A stretch of DNA of 38,962 bases from Chara braunii (GCA_003427395.1 BFEA01000009.1:7496079-7535040); one strand, 5' to 3'; shown: positions 20,138 through 31,935, counted from the first letter of the stretch. Made by a program: numbers and translations. Notes: generated by a model from the sequence alone, not told the origin.

Positions 20138-20139
<2 letters not shown>

Positions 20140-21043
20140 GCAAAGGTTTCGGGCATTGGCAGTCTCCTTAAATCGCTATTTTTGCAAAACTGATTTATTG
20201 AGTCTTTAACGGTGATACAATTCCGCTCCTGCGTGCGGGCAAGCGCGACGTTAGCGCTAGCTCCATGGAGATGACGGGTGTTCATGCGCGCACGTCACGT
20301 GTGTTGATGTTGTTGTGAGAATGCGCCTCTAGGGGAGCGCGTGGTCGCGATTGGCGGGCGACACGTGCAGCTGGCAGGTTGTGCGAGTACCCATGGTGGT
20401 TTAAGCAGGCATCGCTGGCTGAATGGGCGCAAACCTCTAGTAATGCTTGCAACCATGGCTGGTGGGTGTGCGTGAGCTGCCAAGGACGCAAGTGTGGCCT
20501 GTTGGCGAGCGAGTGGGGGTGGCAAGCGTCGTTTGATGTCAGGCCACGTCATCACATCAGCACTGACGACGCATCTACGTCTTTTGGAAATGGAGCATGC
20601 GTTGGCTGGTGGCGAAATGGCTAATTCTGCAATAATAATGAAGACGGAATGTGGATATCAGCAAAAGGCTTCCACCATATCACTTACTATCTCCTAACTT
20701 TGGTAAGCACTTTTGTGCCATCTCCCTGCTTCGCGCTTCATGTGAGTGATGTTGCAGGTTAGCATGCCATATGGAGGGGAGTGGTGCTTTATACTGAGCA
20801 TCGCTTCAGGAGTGATCACTCATGCTCTTCATCTTGCCAATTTGGGTGGAGGAGGTCGGTTGGCCACAAGAAGGAGAAGAGTAGAGTGTGTCCCATGGGG
20901 TGGGAGGAGGATTGTCGGGAGATAATGAGTGGGTGGTCATCGAGGATGGAGTCAGGAGGTGCCAAGAAATCGGCACAAGAAAGGTGGCTTCAACTCGAGA
21001 TTTTGGTCGCCGGCTGCTTGTTGCCCGTTTCACTTCTCCGAGG
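20138..21043. other. Intergenic DNA, no supported gene
   Basis: Open frames at 20379-20624 and 20781-21182 show no domains and no continuing homology-like pattern. GC content is higher than in the flanks. Confidence 0.4.
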
Positions 21044-21087
21044 AGTCATCATGACCATATGCGCAAGTCATCATGACCATATGCGCA
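21044..21087 (+). repeat. Perfect 22-bp tandem duplication
   Basis: AGTCATCATGACCATATGCG-CA occurs twice in a row with no mismatch. CAT/ATC microsatellite stretches follow at 21122-21240. Confidence 0.95.
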
Positions 21088-21239
21088 GGGATATACAATC
21101 ATCAATGGTAACCGGCATTGTTATTAACATCATCATCATCATTAGGATGTCTTCATCGGTATCATTGTCTTCATTTTCATAATCCTTGACGTCATCATCA
21201 TCATCATCATTGTTCTTTAGAGTCATCATTATCATCTTC

Positions 21240-22507
21240 CCCACGATCTAGTCTTTCATCCTCTTTTTCCTTTTTTTCCTTATTTTCCACTATCTCACTT
21301 GCCTCCTTCGTGCCCTCCACCTTCTTCCCTCCAACCTTCTTTACCTACTCTCGTTTCTCCCCTGCCCGTTTCTTTTTCTCTGATCTAGCCTCTTCGCTAC
21401 TTCAATAGTGGGGGTTCTGGTTCCGAAGACTGAAGAGATAGTGGGACATCCAATGTAAGAAGTGGCGGGGAAAGGATTGGGAGAGAGGAGGCACATAATG
21501 GGAGAGAGGAGTGGGGTATAGGGAGTGAGAAAGAGTAGGGATAGAGCGGGGGGGGAGAGGAGAGGGGGGGGGGGGGGGGGGGGGGGGGCGGAAATCTCGT
21601 GTTTTTTCTCCCGTGGTAATTTGGTAATCTGATTTGTTTTCATCAGGACCGCTTCTCATGTAGTTTTCCCTTATTTTATTTAATTTATTATTTATCTCAT
21701 ACAATTTAGCATTCTTGCTACAAATCTAGTCATCATCATCATTACTATCTTGGTCAATATCGAAACTAACATCTGAATTCGATCATCTTTAATTACTATC
21801 TCGTTAAATATCTAGAGTTATTCTCATCCATCCTCATCATTTGTATCTTTTATGTCCCATTTAATCAATCTGGATGGTATTATTTAATACCTAAATTTCT
21901 TTTTAATTTACGAACCTGTCTGGTGTTTTTTAATACCAAAAAAAAAAAATCATTAAATACTAATTAATCATTCCTTCATCTTTCATCTTTGATTTCCTCA
22001 AATTCGTAACAGTGTAACAGGCACTTCCTTCTCTGCGATTTTATAACGCATTTTTCATAATTCTAATTTTATTTTGTATTCATGAAAAATTTGGACATCA
22101 AATTTATGCGTGTGTGTTTTTCCTATGGAAGTTTCATTTTTATCTTGATTGTCTATTCAATGATCTTTTGGAATGGGTTGGATTGCATTATAAAGGGGGG
22201 GAGTCATGCTCTGCAGGGGCTTCACAAGGAGGGAAGTGGACGCCCTGAAGAGGGTATGAGCAGATTGATTTATGTGGGATACTCTATTCTGGGGTTGGGG
22301 TAGATGTACGCAGAGGCTTTCTTTGGGTGGGAACTAAATGTCTCTGGGGACATAGAGAGTGAGAGAGGGGTTGTTCCAAGTTGGGGCCGAAAAGGAGGGC
22401 CTATTTATTGGGACTGTTTTTCAGGGGAGGCAACGAGGGGACAGGGTGGAAATGAAAAAGGGGGGGAGGGGAGGAGACTTTCAATGTTTTGTTTAATAAC
22501 ATACTCA
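21240..22507. other. Low-complexity intergenic DNA
   Basis: Pyrimidine-rich DNA to 21410, a purine and poly-G block at 21470-21590 (longest G-run 21564-21588), then AT-rich DNA with short TTAATACC repeats. The small open frames at 22082-22303 and 22304-22522 abut but show no family features. Confidence 0.45.
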
Positions 22508-22578
22508 TTAGTCTTCAATTAGTTTTCAATAAGTCTTCAATTAGTCTTCAATTAGTCTTCAATTAGTCTTCAATTAGT
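22508..22578 (+). repeat. 11-bp minisatellite
   Basis: About six units of AATTAGTCTTC with slight variants (AATTAGTTTTC, AATAAGTCTTC). Confidence 0.9.
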
Positions 22579-22765
22579 GCTACGCACACCCAGGGAGACA
22601 GACGACTGTCGTTAAACATCCAGGATTTGGGTAGTACTTTATTGATCTTGTTGTGTCAGCCTATCTGTCTCCTAATTTAATCCTAGGCGATATCTGGTTT
22701 TCTTTTTATGTAAAATACATGGTTTTGGAGATGGTAAAATTATGACAGATGTCTGCAAAGCCAAT

Positions 22766-23475
22766 GTGTTTCGGGCTCTTGGTTTGTCGATGCTAGAACG
22801 ATGCTGGCCGGTGCTGGGGCGTTAGCCGTGTGACCTGTTGGTAGCAGGAGCGTGAGGCCTGACAGAGAGATCTAGGGATTAGTCGAGGGAGGAAGGCAAT
22901 CCAATGGCGAACTGGGGGGGGTCGGCCTTGACAACCTAAAGGGTCGGGTATAGTCTTGGTGGTAAGATCACATCAGTTGTGTCTGGCATTGGTTAGGGAA
23001 GTATGGTCTCTGGGGTTGTGTGTTTGGTATAAGGGATGACTAGGTTTGCTAAAAAAAAAAAAAATAGAGATAGTGTTCAATCATGTTATATTACGCTTTC
23101 GGGTGTTCGAAAACTTTTGGCACCATATGGCCTTCTTCCTCATTCGGGATATAGGATTTCAGAGATGGTCGAACCTGGACGGATATCTACAGAGTTGCTT
23201 TGTTTTGTGCCCCTGGTTTGCCGATGCCAGAACGACGTTGGCCGGAGCTCGGGCGTTGCCCTGTAACCTGCAAATGACAAGAGTGTGAGGCCTTGTAGAA
23301 AGATCTGGGGTTTGCTGAGGGAGGAAGGCAATCCAATGGCGAACTGGGGGGGGCTGCCTTGACAACCTTTGGGGCCGGGGATAGTCTAGGTGGCGAGAAG
23401 AGGTCGGCTATGGTTGACGTTGGTTAGGTTGGTATTGTCTCTGAGTTGCAATGTCCTGGTACAGGGAGGGCTAGG
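22766..23475 (+). repeat. Two direct copies of an approximately 270-bp unit
   Basis: 22766-23035 and 23197-23472 share TTTGCCGATGCCAGAACGA-like, GAGGGAGGAAGGCAATCCAA and TGGCGAACTGGGGGG blocks in the same order. The first copy is followed by A14 (about 23050). Identity is moderate. Which element family it belongs to is unknown. Confidence 0.7.
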
Positions 23476-23499
23476 AGTTGTTCTAGAATTAAGAGGCAA

Positions 23500-23760
23500 G
23501 AATTGTTGATATAGCATAGTCTTCTATATTTTTTATATACACTAATCATCATCATCATTAGCATCATCATCATTAGTATGATTACCTCACATTTCACATA
23601 GAACTGTCTCTTATACACATCTAGATGTGTATAAGAGACAGTCATATGAGGGACCAGAATTGTTGAGATAGCATAGTCTTCTATATTTTTTATATACACT
23701 AATCATCATCATCATTAGCATCATCATCATTAGTATGATTACCTCACATTTCACATAGAA
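23500..23760. other. Second Nextera adapter with duplicated flank (artefact)
   Basis: The same head-to-head 19-bp mosaic ends lie at 23604-23641. The 104 bp before them (23500-23603) recur at 23657-23760 with one mismatch. The minus-strand open frame 23424-23699 contains SYTHLDVYKRQ and is therefore spurious. The true genome probably has a single copy here. Confidence 0.97.
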
Positions 23761-23794
23761 TCAGCAGGAGTTTATCATAATCATCATTATATGA

Positions 23795-23885
23795 GGGACG
23801 CTGAGCCCGGTTCTCAGCAAGTACTCCGGAGAGACTGTGAGGACCCCGGCCTTAATTTTTCTTTAAAAAAAATAAATAAAAAAAA
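23795..23885 (+). mobile_element. SR family copy 6 (3' part divergent)
   Basis: Head GGGACGCTGAGCCCGGTTCT has hairpin 1 with arms GCTGAG/CTCAGC, a compensated change from GCTGGA/TCCAGC in copies 1 and 2. It then diverges and ends in an A-rich tail interrupted by T. ATCATT flanks both sides as a possible short target duplication. Confidence 0.6.
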
Positions 23886-24484
23886 TCATTGAGTCTTTTA
23901 TTTTATTTTTTAATCACACTGAGGTAGGATCATAGTGTTGACAGGGGTTGCGCTAGGAGTATTGACTCGAGGATGGGATGGGAGGTAGCCTCGTCTTCTC
24001 AGGGCAACCATGGCTGGCCGCTCCCAGTAATCACCGTGTGCGCAATAACAGGCCTCTACAACACCCTGGACTTTTGTGTGTAAAAAGAATAATAATAAAA
24101 AAATAAAAAAAATGTGTAATCATTATGGTGAGGTACGGGAAGGTAAACGCTTTACCTGGAATGACCTTGTTGAAGTTGTCCTGTTGGAACTAGGACATGT
24201 TATTTCGCTAGATTGACATAGAATCTGAAGTGTAGATTCTGCAACATCTCTTTCTGCGAGTATTAGCTGGTTCTGTAAGGACTGGCCAGCATGTGCGAAG
24301 TTGGACACTATTGATGCATTGACAGTGGAGATTCATTTCGGCCCGTTCTTTCTGTCCCCCTATCGTGGGCTGTAGTTTTCTTGCATTTTGTCCTCTTGAG
24401 TTTTGCTCACGAAATGTGTTCTAGCTAGTCTAGATTGGCTGGGACTGAGGAGATGTAGTTTGCAGTTGGGTGTCTCCCTTGTTA
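23886..24484. other. Intergenic DNA, no gene recognised
   Basis: A/T homopolymer blocks at 23886-23915 and 24085-24115. Nothing conserved found. Confidence 0.4.
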
Positions 24485-24590
24485 AGAGTTGGACCCCACA
24501 GAAATGCGGAAAGGAATAATGTTTCCGCAAAACTGTTTCCGGGAACCCACAGGGGGCGGAAGACCTTCTGGCAAAAGCAAAATAATATCT
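24485..24590 (+). mobile_element. X family, left-end fragment (copy 3)
   Basis: GAGTTGGACCCCACAGAAAT, GCGGAAAGGAATAATGTTTC and CTGTTTCCGGGAACCCACAG match the left terminus of the full X element at 33053. Everything internal and the right end are missing. Confidence 0.75.
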
Positions 24591-24724
24591 TCCAAATAAT
24601 TTTTTATTTTTTTTTTTATTTTTTTTTAGAAAATCGGGCCCAGTGCCCAAGGCTGATATTACCAATATGAAAATTGAGGTCGGGGTCCTCACATTCTGCC
24701 CGGAGTGGCCACAACAAAAATTTT

Positions 24725-24770
24725 ATGAGAAGCGGGCACAGCGTCCCTTTCCTTTGATAAAAGCATCACC
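24725..24770 (-). mobile_element. SR-like fragment (copy 7, blocks in unusual order)
   Basis: On the minus strand GGTGATGCTTTTATCA (the SR loop motif) comes before GGGACGCTGTGCCCGCTTCT (the SR head), reversed from other copies. It could be the junction of a dimer or a chance arrangement. Confidence 0.4.
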
Positions 24771-24849
24771 TCTTCATCCTTTTTTTAGGACGTCAGAATA
24801 ATCTATTAAAATTAGTCATGCTTTACTCTATAATCCATACCAAGAGATA

Positions 24850-26595
24850 GGAACGAGGGCTGATGTAGGTGGAGGGAAAGGATCTGGGAATTCTGGTAGT
24901 GGTCGCAAGGATATTGAGGGATCAACAGTAGTTCAATCTTCAAATATCACTTTGTAGTCTCTGTTGAATGCAGCATTATCATCCTCCCTTGCCCCATTCC
25001 ATGTGACATTCCCAATTTGTCTTCCCTGGTTTCCGCCCAGCCATTTACAACTGAATTTTCGAAAATGAGTTTGAATTTCTGATTTGTCTGAAAGAAACTG
25101 AACTTTTTCTTTTATTTGAGTTGTTAAGCTCGTGTTTAGAGGTAGAAGGAATTCTTCCATTTCTAAAATACGTTGTTCTTTAGGGATATGACTGTTTTGT
25201 GATGTAAAACGTGTTTTAAAAAAATCTCTGGCTACTTTTGAGCATGCTGCCGTTGAGGTGACCAGGTCCTTATTAGGGTCCGTTGGGTCTTGTAAAGCCT
25301 CAATTATGGTTCTTCTTGTTTTGGCTCTAGCCATAGCAAAGAACCTTGCATCCATTGAGCCTTCCATATTGTGAATTTTGAATTTGTCCCTGATTCTTAA
25401 TCCTTGCCATCTGTATTCCATTTGAGTCAAAAGTTGGTTTTCCAGACATTGGAGTTCTTCAGCTATTGATTCTATGACCTCTTGATCTTGGGAGTCTATC
25501 TCTTTTCTTTGTAGCTCATTAATTTTATTTTAAGGATTGGTTTCATTCATATGTCTTTGTCTTGCCAAGTTTAGAATATTCATTGCATTTACGGCCTAGA
25601 AAATGTAGGCCGTTGTTAAATCATTTAATGTCATTTCTGAGATGATCCCTCTGATCACTCCAAAAATTTCAATTGTCTCGAAGGTAATTACGAAAACTAT
25701 CCATCTTTAGAAGGGATGTATTGAGATGATAAAATCACTTCCCTTGATCTGGTTTCTTCCTAAATGAAAAGATTGCAATACACATAGCATGATCTAATCC
25801 AGGGAAAGGGCTCTTCGAAAAAATGTTTGTCAGCTAGAGGACTCCTTGTAATTCTTCAGCCACTAAGATCAGATCTATTATTGATTTGAAGTTATGATTT
25901 GTATTACCTTGTCTGAAGCAAGAGAAAGTTCTGTTTGTTGGATTCAATCTTCTTTAATAATCAAATAGATTAAGAGATTGACATAGGTTTGAAATTATCG
26001 TTTCGTCCAATGTCATGTATGATGGATATGGGGAGGGTGGGCGTCATCTATCAAGTTGGTGATCTGGGGCTACGTTGAAGTCACCAGCTATGATTAGAAG
26101 AATGTCTGTAGGGATACGTGAAAAAATATTTTCAAAAAACTTTTGTCTTTCTCCACCCTCATTAGGTCCATATATGCAAAGGATTCCCACGATCTCTAGC
26201 TCCAACATGGTTAACACATATACCCACCTGCCTTGTTCCTGATCTGCTACTGAGTAAGCAATCTGCGTCCTGGATTGGGGGGGGATCCAAATAGCTACCC
26301 CAGAACTCCCTGGTGTGATGGCATGGGCTTTATAGGATTGGTAATGCCATATCTGTTTGTGTAGGTAGTGCATTTTTGTATTCATCAAGTGGGTTTCCTG
26401 GACACATATTACGTCTGGTCATTCTTTACCATCAATACCTTTTAACTGTTCAAAAATCGCTTGTCTTTTGCTTAATTTGGCAGAGGCTAGACCATTCACA
26501 TTTAGAGTTCTAAGGTCTAAATCCGCTTGCCGCCTAAGCAGTTTCCATTCTTTATCTTTATTGTACAAGGCATCAATAATTTTAATTCCTTCCAT
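24850..26595 (-). pseudogene. LINE ORF2: AP endonuclease and linker, truncated at RT start
   Basis: LINE ORF2 nicks target DNA (endonuclease) and copies RNA (RT). On the minus strand a likely ATG at 26593-26595 opens LRRQADLDLRTLNVNGL, then ICVQETHL (catalytic Glu), SGVAIWIPP, CIYGPNEGGERQKF, IIAGDFNVAPD (Asp/Asn) and FPGLDHAM (the SDH His motif, Ser replaced). That single frame is crossed by stops at 26419-26421, 26044-26046, 25954-25956, 25834-25836 and 25735-25737. A frameshift near 25680 leads into the linker (LARQRHMNETNP, KRKEIDSQDQ-like, TQMEYRWQGLRIRDKFKIHN, ARAKTRRTIIEALQDPTDPN, ARDFFKTRFTSQ). It fades after AAFNRDYKVIFED, the first residues of the RT domain. No RT palm follows. 3' loss with a 5' end kept is the reverse of normal LINE truncation. 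Confidence 0.9.
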
Positions 26596-26599
26596 AAAT

Positions 26600-28490
26600 A
26601 TTTTTTGTAAGCTTTCATAATGGCCTTAGGAAAATTTGTCTAGAGGTTCTTCCACTGACCTATATCCAGTACCCCTCCCTTTTCCATAATGTCGTGCTTT
26701 AGCACTCTGGCTAGGAGGGTCCCCACGTCTTCTTTTGATCAGAACAGGTCTGCCTTGATTTTGAGGATTTGAATGTCCTTTAGAGCTTCTTGTCCAAACC
26801 ATTTAAATTCATCATGTTTTGCCCCTTCATACTTGAGGTACACGTCTCTCTCCGCCACCCTCTGTTCTTTAGTTGTTAATGAAAGGATAGCCATAGCCCC
26901 TGGTGGAAAATTTTCCTTTATGACTTTTAATATTTCCAGTTTAATCCAGGATTCTCCCGCCATTCCCCCTGTAAGAGCTACCAGAGACAGAAATTGAGGT
27001 TTGGTTCCTTGCAACGTTACTTCTCCATGTGCAGCTCCTTGTGGTTCTGACAGACCAACTTGCCAATATCCCCCTTTACTCCTGACTGGCAAAAAGACCA
27101 CTCCTCTTTTTGATGGAGGGAGGTCCCCTTGACCTTGAGTCATCCATTGTCTGAGCTTCAGTCTTTTGCTGGTTGGGGTTACTACCATTAATTTTAGATC
27201 TTGTTCCTCTTTTTCCTTGGGTCTTTTACTTTCCTCCTCCCTCTTCTGTGCCTCATTCTGTTGAGTCTCTTCCTTGTCTGGAAACTGAGGTGGTACTCTT
27301 GTGGATTGTCCTGACAGGATCAAAAACTTCCTTTCCCCTGTTACTTCCGATACTATCTCTTTTACTCCTTGTGTAGTCAATACACAAGGGGGTAGCTTAG
27401 GGGGGCTGTCTTCTTCGAGGAGTGAGATCTCATTTTCTCTTTCTCGGGACTATATCCTACTCCCCTGTCTTTTTTCTAGTGTGATACTCCCCTGCCCCTC
27501 TTCCAGTGTAATCCCTTCGCTAATTTCAATTTTTGGGATCAAGTCATTTGTTGTATGTTGGAAAAGCAGTGTGCCTAATGCTGCTGGAACCAGGTTATTT
27601 CCAGCAGATTGCAAGACAACTCCTGAAAAGCTCAGAAACAGTATATCCTCCTACGATTTCACTGTCTCAGCTTTCAGTGGAATTCTAGTAATTGTTCGGT
27701 TGTTTTCCTGCAGTATCACTGACTCGACCGTGCGTAACTGTGCATCATGTGTGAGTCTGTTTGCTGTTTGACCTCTTTGGAGTGTTGTAGTATCATTCTG
27801 AGTCTGTGTACTTTCCTCTGTTATTGACCCAATATGTACCCAAACAGTTTGTGATTGCTGAATGACCTTTCCGTCATTGACACATATCTGTTGTCCCAGT
27901 TCCCCGAGAGTATTGCCTGGGGCCTGCCTTGATTTAGCAATTTCCTGATTTGGTTGGGGGGTTTTTTTTTTTCCTTTATTTTTTTAGAGTTTCATCCTGC
28001 CCTTTGTCTGGTTATACGGTTTGAATTTGAATTTGGATTTGCAAGGGGTAAGGGCTAGGTGTGGGAGCCTGTTACGAAGTGACAGACGAGAGACTGAGTG
28101 GTATGCATTCTGATGTTTATCCAAAATTAACTTTTCACCCACTTTTTTTTTTGTCTGTACTGTCGGAAATTTATGTTTCCTTGCTAGAGCCTTGAGTTTT
28201 CTCAGGCTACTCAGTTTTGGTTTGTTCAGGCTTAGCGAAACATATGTCTATCGTGTCTCGTGTGTTGACGAAATCTGCGGAATGACATTATTCATAAGTT
28301 GAGGAAAAAATTTGTCGGTTACTACAGTGAGTAGCCTATGGCACATGCTGGTCCAATTTGAACCTTGGGGAAGACCGTACTGCAGAGCCAGCTTTAGGCT
28401 TTCACTGTTTACAAGCACAAGCATGAGATGGTTTTGAATTCGCAGCCAATCTTCATTACTCCCATCTGGGAACTTTTTTTGCAGATTCAT
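26600..28490 (-). pseudogene. LINE middle open frame of unknown function
   Basis: One minus-strand frame stays open for about 630 codons with only a few stops (28248-28250, 27984-27986, 27651-27653, 27450-27452, 26739-26741, 26640-26642). It lies between the zinc-knuckle ORF1 and ORF2. The best part (27380-26739) has a Lys/Glu-rich stretch (KREEESKRPKEKEEQDLK) then a compact-looking block: GGYWQVGLSEPQGAAHGEVT, FLSLVALTGGMAGESWIKLE, NFPPGAMAILSLTTKEQRVA, DVYLKYEGAKHDEFKWFGQE. I do not recognise it. It may be a long C-terminal extension of ORF1, split from it by a frameshift at 28490-28520, or a separate ORF. Even composition and few stops suggest it once coded. Confidence 0.6.
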
Positions 28491-28518
28491 TATCAGTCAT
28501 TCTCCCAATTTGGTAAGT

Positions 28519-30997
28519 TCATAGTGTAGGTTCCCCCCACCCTTCCTTGCTGCTATTGATTGTAGGAGATAATTCAAGAATTTCAGTGTGAGTAGTTTCT
28601 ACTTCCATTGGATCAGTAGTCATTGCCATTTTTAGAGGATCAATGTCCATAGGCTGGGACACGTTTTCTTCTGCAGATAGTAGTGTTTCTTCTGCAGATA
28701 GTAGTGTTTCTTCTGCAGATAGTAGTGTTTCTTCTGCAGGTAGCATTAGTTGCTCTGAATGCTCATGTTTCCTTTTGTCTTGCAACGAAGAATGGAGCTC
28801 TGTGTTTTCTTTTATCTCATTTTGTCCTTTCTTCGTAACTACCTTCCATTCTGATCCTTGGTACCGATTTATTATCGGCAGATAATTGATAGGATTAGGG
28901 TCGATGGACCTTGAACCTTCACTTCTCTAGTGTTGTTGTGAGTTGTTATCAGCTTGATTCTTATTCACATCAGCTTTCTGTTCAGTGTGAGTCTTAATTG
29001 ACAGTTCTTGCACTTTTTTCTGCTTCGAGTGTATCGGAGACTTCTCCTGAATCTTTTTCTGTTGTGAAGAAGAATTATCATGAGAATAGTGCGGTTGTTG
29101 ATATCCTTTTCTTCCCCCACCCCCTCCCCTTCGCTGTTGTTGGTGGTGATGAGGTGGGGGGATCTGAGAAGGAGTCCAGTCTGCAGGCGGCCGAGGGGGT
29201 TTTCTCGCATCACTCCTCCCCTCCCAAAACCATCCTATTGGTTGTCCTGATTGATTTAGTTCATCACTATACACCCACCCTTCATACCCATGAGCTAAAG
29301 GAACCTACCTGTGAGGTCTCTGTAGGTCATTTTTTAGTTTTTGCTCTGGGGGGGAAGCATGTTGCGGATGTAGGGGACATGCATATTCCACATTGAGATG
29401 ACCGTATGCCTTGCACTTAAAGCACCATGGCCGAAATTTGTGGGCCGTATGGATTGAGATGGATTTTTCCTCCCATTGTGAAGGGGATGATGTCATCCAG
29501 AGTAAAGAGTTGATCCTTCGGAAGATCAAGGGTCATCATCAAGTAGTCATCTCGTTTGGCAACATGTGTGGGCAATGGATCAATGAAATCCACAACCGTA
29601 TATTGTTGCCCAAAATCATGGATGAACGTTGTGTGGACTTCTATTGGGATGTGCCTGAGTTCCACCCAATAGAAGTCCCTCATTCATTGATCTTTTTTCT
29701 CCTCCGCTCCCATTTTTTTTGGCAGCCAGGGGTAAATTCGGACATCAGACCCCTCCCATCTCAGCTTCTTCCAACTGTCCATTTGTTTTTTATCTTTCTC
29801 AAATAGACTGATGACTGTGAAGACTGTTGGTGAAACTGGCTGGATTTTAAAAAAATCAAAAACAGCTTCCGATCCATCTTTCATTGATTCTAATCTCTTA
29901 CATATCCACCTTGTCTTATCCTTCATGGACCTTACCCCACTATTATCGTAAGAAATTCAGTTGCTCGCATGTTTGGTGTACACCTCATCTCGTTTAGCCA
30001 GTTTGTCTGTTGGGTATGCCTTCATTAAGGTTTTCCTTCCCCCTTGATCAGTAACAACTCGCTCCGATGCCTGTAGGAATAAGGATAAAAAATATGCTCT
30101 TACAGAGGAAAGATTCCTCATTGGGATTCTGAATACATCTCCTTGTGAGGCAGATGGGTCGATGGATGCTCTGATGATGTTCAGAGTCTTGTCACTCGTT
30201 GTTTCTCTCACTCTCTGTGCCCATGTGGGCTGCGTGGTTTTGACCATCTCTGGAAAAGGGGATGGACCAATCATATTGGAAGAGGAAGAGGCCGACAATG
30301 AAGGAACCGCATCAGATTGAGAGATATCCTGGGTTTTCATTGTCTTATGCATGTTCCTTCGTTCTTCTTCTATTAATATTTCCTCCTCCATAATCATGTT
30401 CCGTTGAGTATCGGGGATGATTTTTCCACTTATTTCCTCCATTATGGAATTTTGCGAGATTTGAGGACCATGAGGCTTCTGAATGGAGGGGGAAATGTCA
30501 ATCGTGCTTTGCTGATTCTGTGATGATTCGTTATCTCCAATTTGCAGGGTACTTGTATCTGAGGGTGCTCCTTTCTGGGTCCTTTGATCCGATTGCGAAA
30601 AACCGTGGACAAAAGACTGCATTATATTCATATTATTATCCTCTGAGAAGCTTTGTACCTTTTTACCTTCCTGTTTCGAATCTTGTTCTGTCGTTGTTTT
30701 GCTCGCCCATGCTATCCTCTGCACCGACCCCCCCTCCTGGCTCTGAGTACCCTTATGTCTCTTGTCACAGATTCTCATTCCAATCGTTTGTGAATCCTGA
30801 CATGCCCCCAGGCGTGTGTATGGAGCCATACCTAAGTGACGTATCAGGGAATGCCTCATCGCTCCTTGGTAAAAAAGGAGCGATTCTGGGCCTTTCGCCC
30901 TTTTGAAGTTGAGCTTCATCTTTTCCGGAGCCTCTTCCTTTCTTCTGTTTCGGAAAATTACTCCAATTACTTCTTTAATATTAATCAGAAATTTCAA
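28519..30997 (-). pseudogene. LINE ORF1 (RNA-binding, zinc knuckle), broken
   Basis: ORF1 proteins of plant L1 elements bind the LINE RNA. On the minus strand one frame runs 30997-29417 and is crossed by TGA at 29957 and 29684. It contains the Gln/Ser-rich N-terminus, PTWAQRVRETTSDKT, then a DUF4283-like core (KKMGAEEKKDQ, FYWVELRHIPIEVHTTF, DFIDPLPTHVAKRDDYLMMT, MGGKIHLNPYGP). A frameshift between 29530 and 29417 moves to the frame carrying the knuckle WCFKCKAYGHLNVEYACP. CX2CX4H is intact, but the expected last Cys of CX2CX4HX4C is Tyr (TAT, one transition from TGT). A Gly/Gln/His-rich tail, stops at 29305 and 28927, INYLPIINRYQGSEWKVV and a 7-residue repeat follow. A Met at about 30909 is the likeliest start. 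The first 346 codons are intact. Confidence 0.82.
28667..28743 (-). repeat. 21-bp tandem repeat inside LINE ORF1
   Basis: Three perfect and one partial copy of TCTTCTGCAGATAGTAGTGT-T. On the coding strand it adds whole heptads LLSAEET without breaking the frame. Confidence 0.95.
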
Positions 30998-31935
30998 TTT
31001 TATTTTTAATCAAGTCAATAATTAATTACTTGGTCGGAAACCAGGTGACGATACTCTGTAGTAGGAAGTCAAAAGGAATTGGGGGCAAACGGTGATGACT
31101 TACCTCCCGTTTGAGTACTCCAGCTTTTGTCGATGAGGAGAAATTACCTCAGCTTCCAACACTGGTGCTGTCCAATGCTCCTGACAGAGTGCGGCAACTT
31201 ATATCTCCTTTCACAATTGATCTTCCTTTTTTCTCGTCGTCTTCCTCCTTTTCCCTATTATTCCTCCCTCCTCCCTCCTCCCTCCTCCCTCCTCCTCTAA
31301 CCCTCTTGCCATTTGCGTTCGCATACTATTTCTCTTCCCACCTTCTTACCTCTTTCAATCCTCTTGCTTTATCGTCGTCTTTTCACTGATCCTTGTTGTA
31401 CGTTCGTTTCCCACATGCTCTCCCCTTCTTCTCACTTCTTTCTCGTTTACTTGTGCTTGATTTCCACCTCGGTAGGTTGATGGTTACGAAAGAGGTTTCT
31501 TCTTCCGTAGTTGGAATACCTCTTACTCTTCCTTCCTGCCCTATTCATCCACTCTTCTCATCTTTCCTCTTTTAGAAAGACTATCAGTTGACCTACTCTG
31601 ACTAATATTAGTATTTTCTCTATTTCAGTAATGACCTGCCAGGTAAGCCAAATTTTCTAACCCCACCACAGTGAAAGAAGGTCAGTTATACTGTATTTTC
31701 TGGTGACAGCAAAAATAGGAGGAAACCTAATCTATCCCTATTGAGCTTTCAGACGAATTGTGAATAATGGAAATAAACACGAAACTATACCAGTCAAGTG
31801 GTACTGCCGTTAGGGCAATACCGTTTTTTGATGCAACATATGAACTACTTTTCACACCCTCAGACTCACAACTTGACTTCAAAGGATCTATCTTCCTTTG
31901 ATTTCATTTGATGTGGTTCACATATCTTCCAAATA
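30998..31935. other. LINE 5' flank and unassigned pyrimidine-rich DNA
   Basis: The segment next to ORF1 may hold the LINE 5' UTR. No clear LINE boundary or target duplication is seen. A CCT/CTC microsatellite lies at 31261-31300. No gene supported. Confidence 0.4.

Noticed and set aside
23424-23699. Minus-strand open frame with SYTHLDVYKRQ
   Set aside because: Also adapter-derived, with a duplicated flank.
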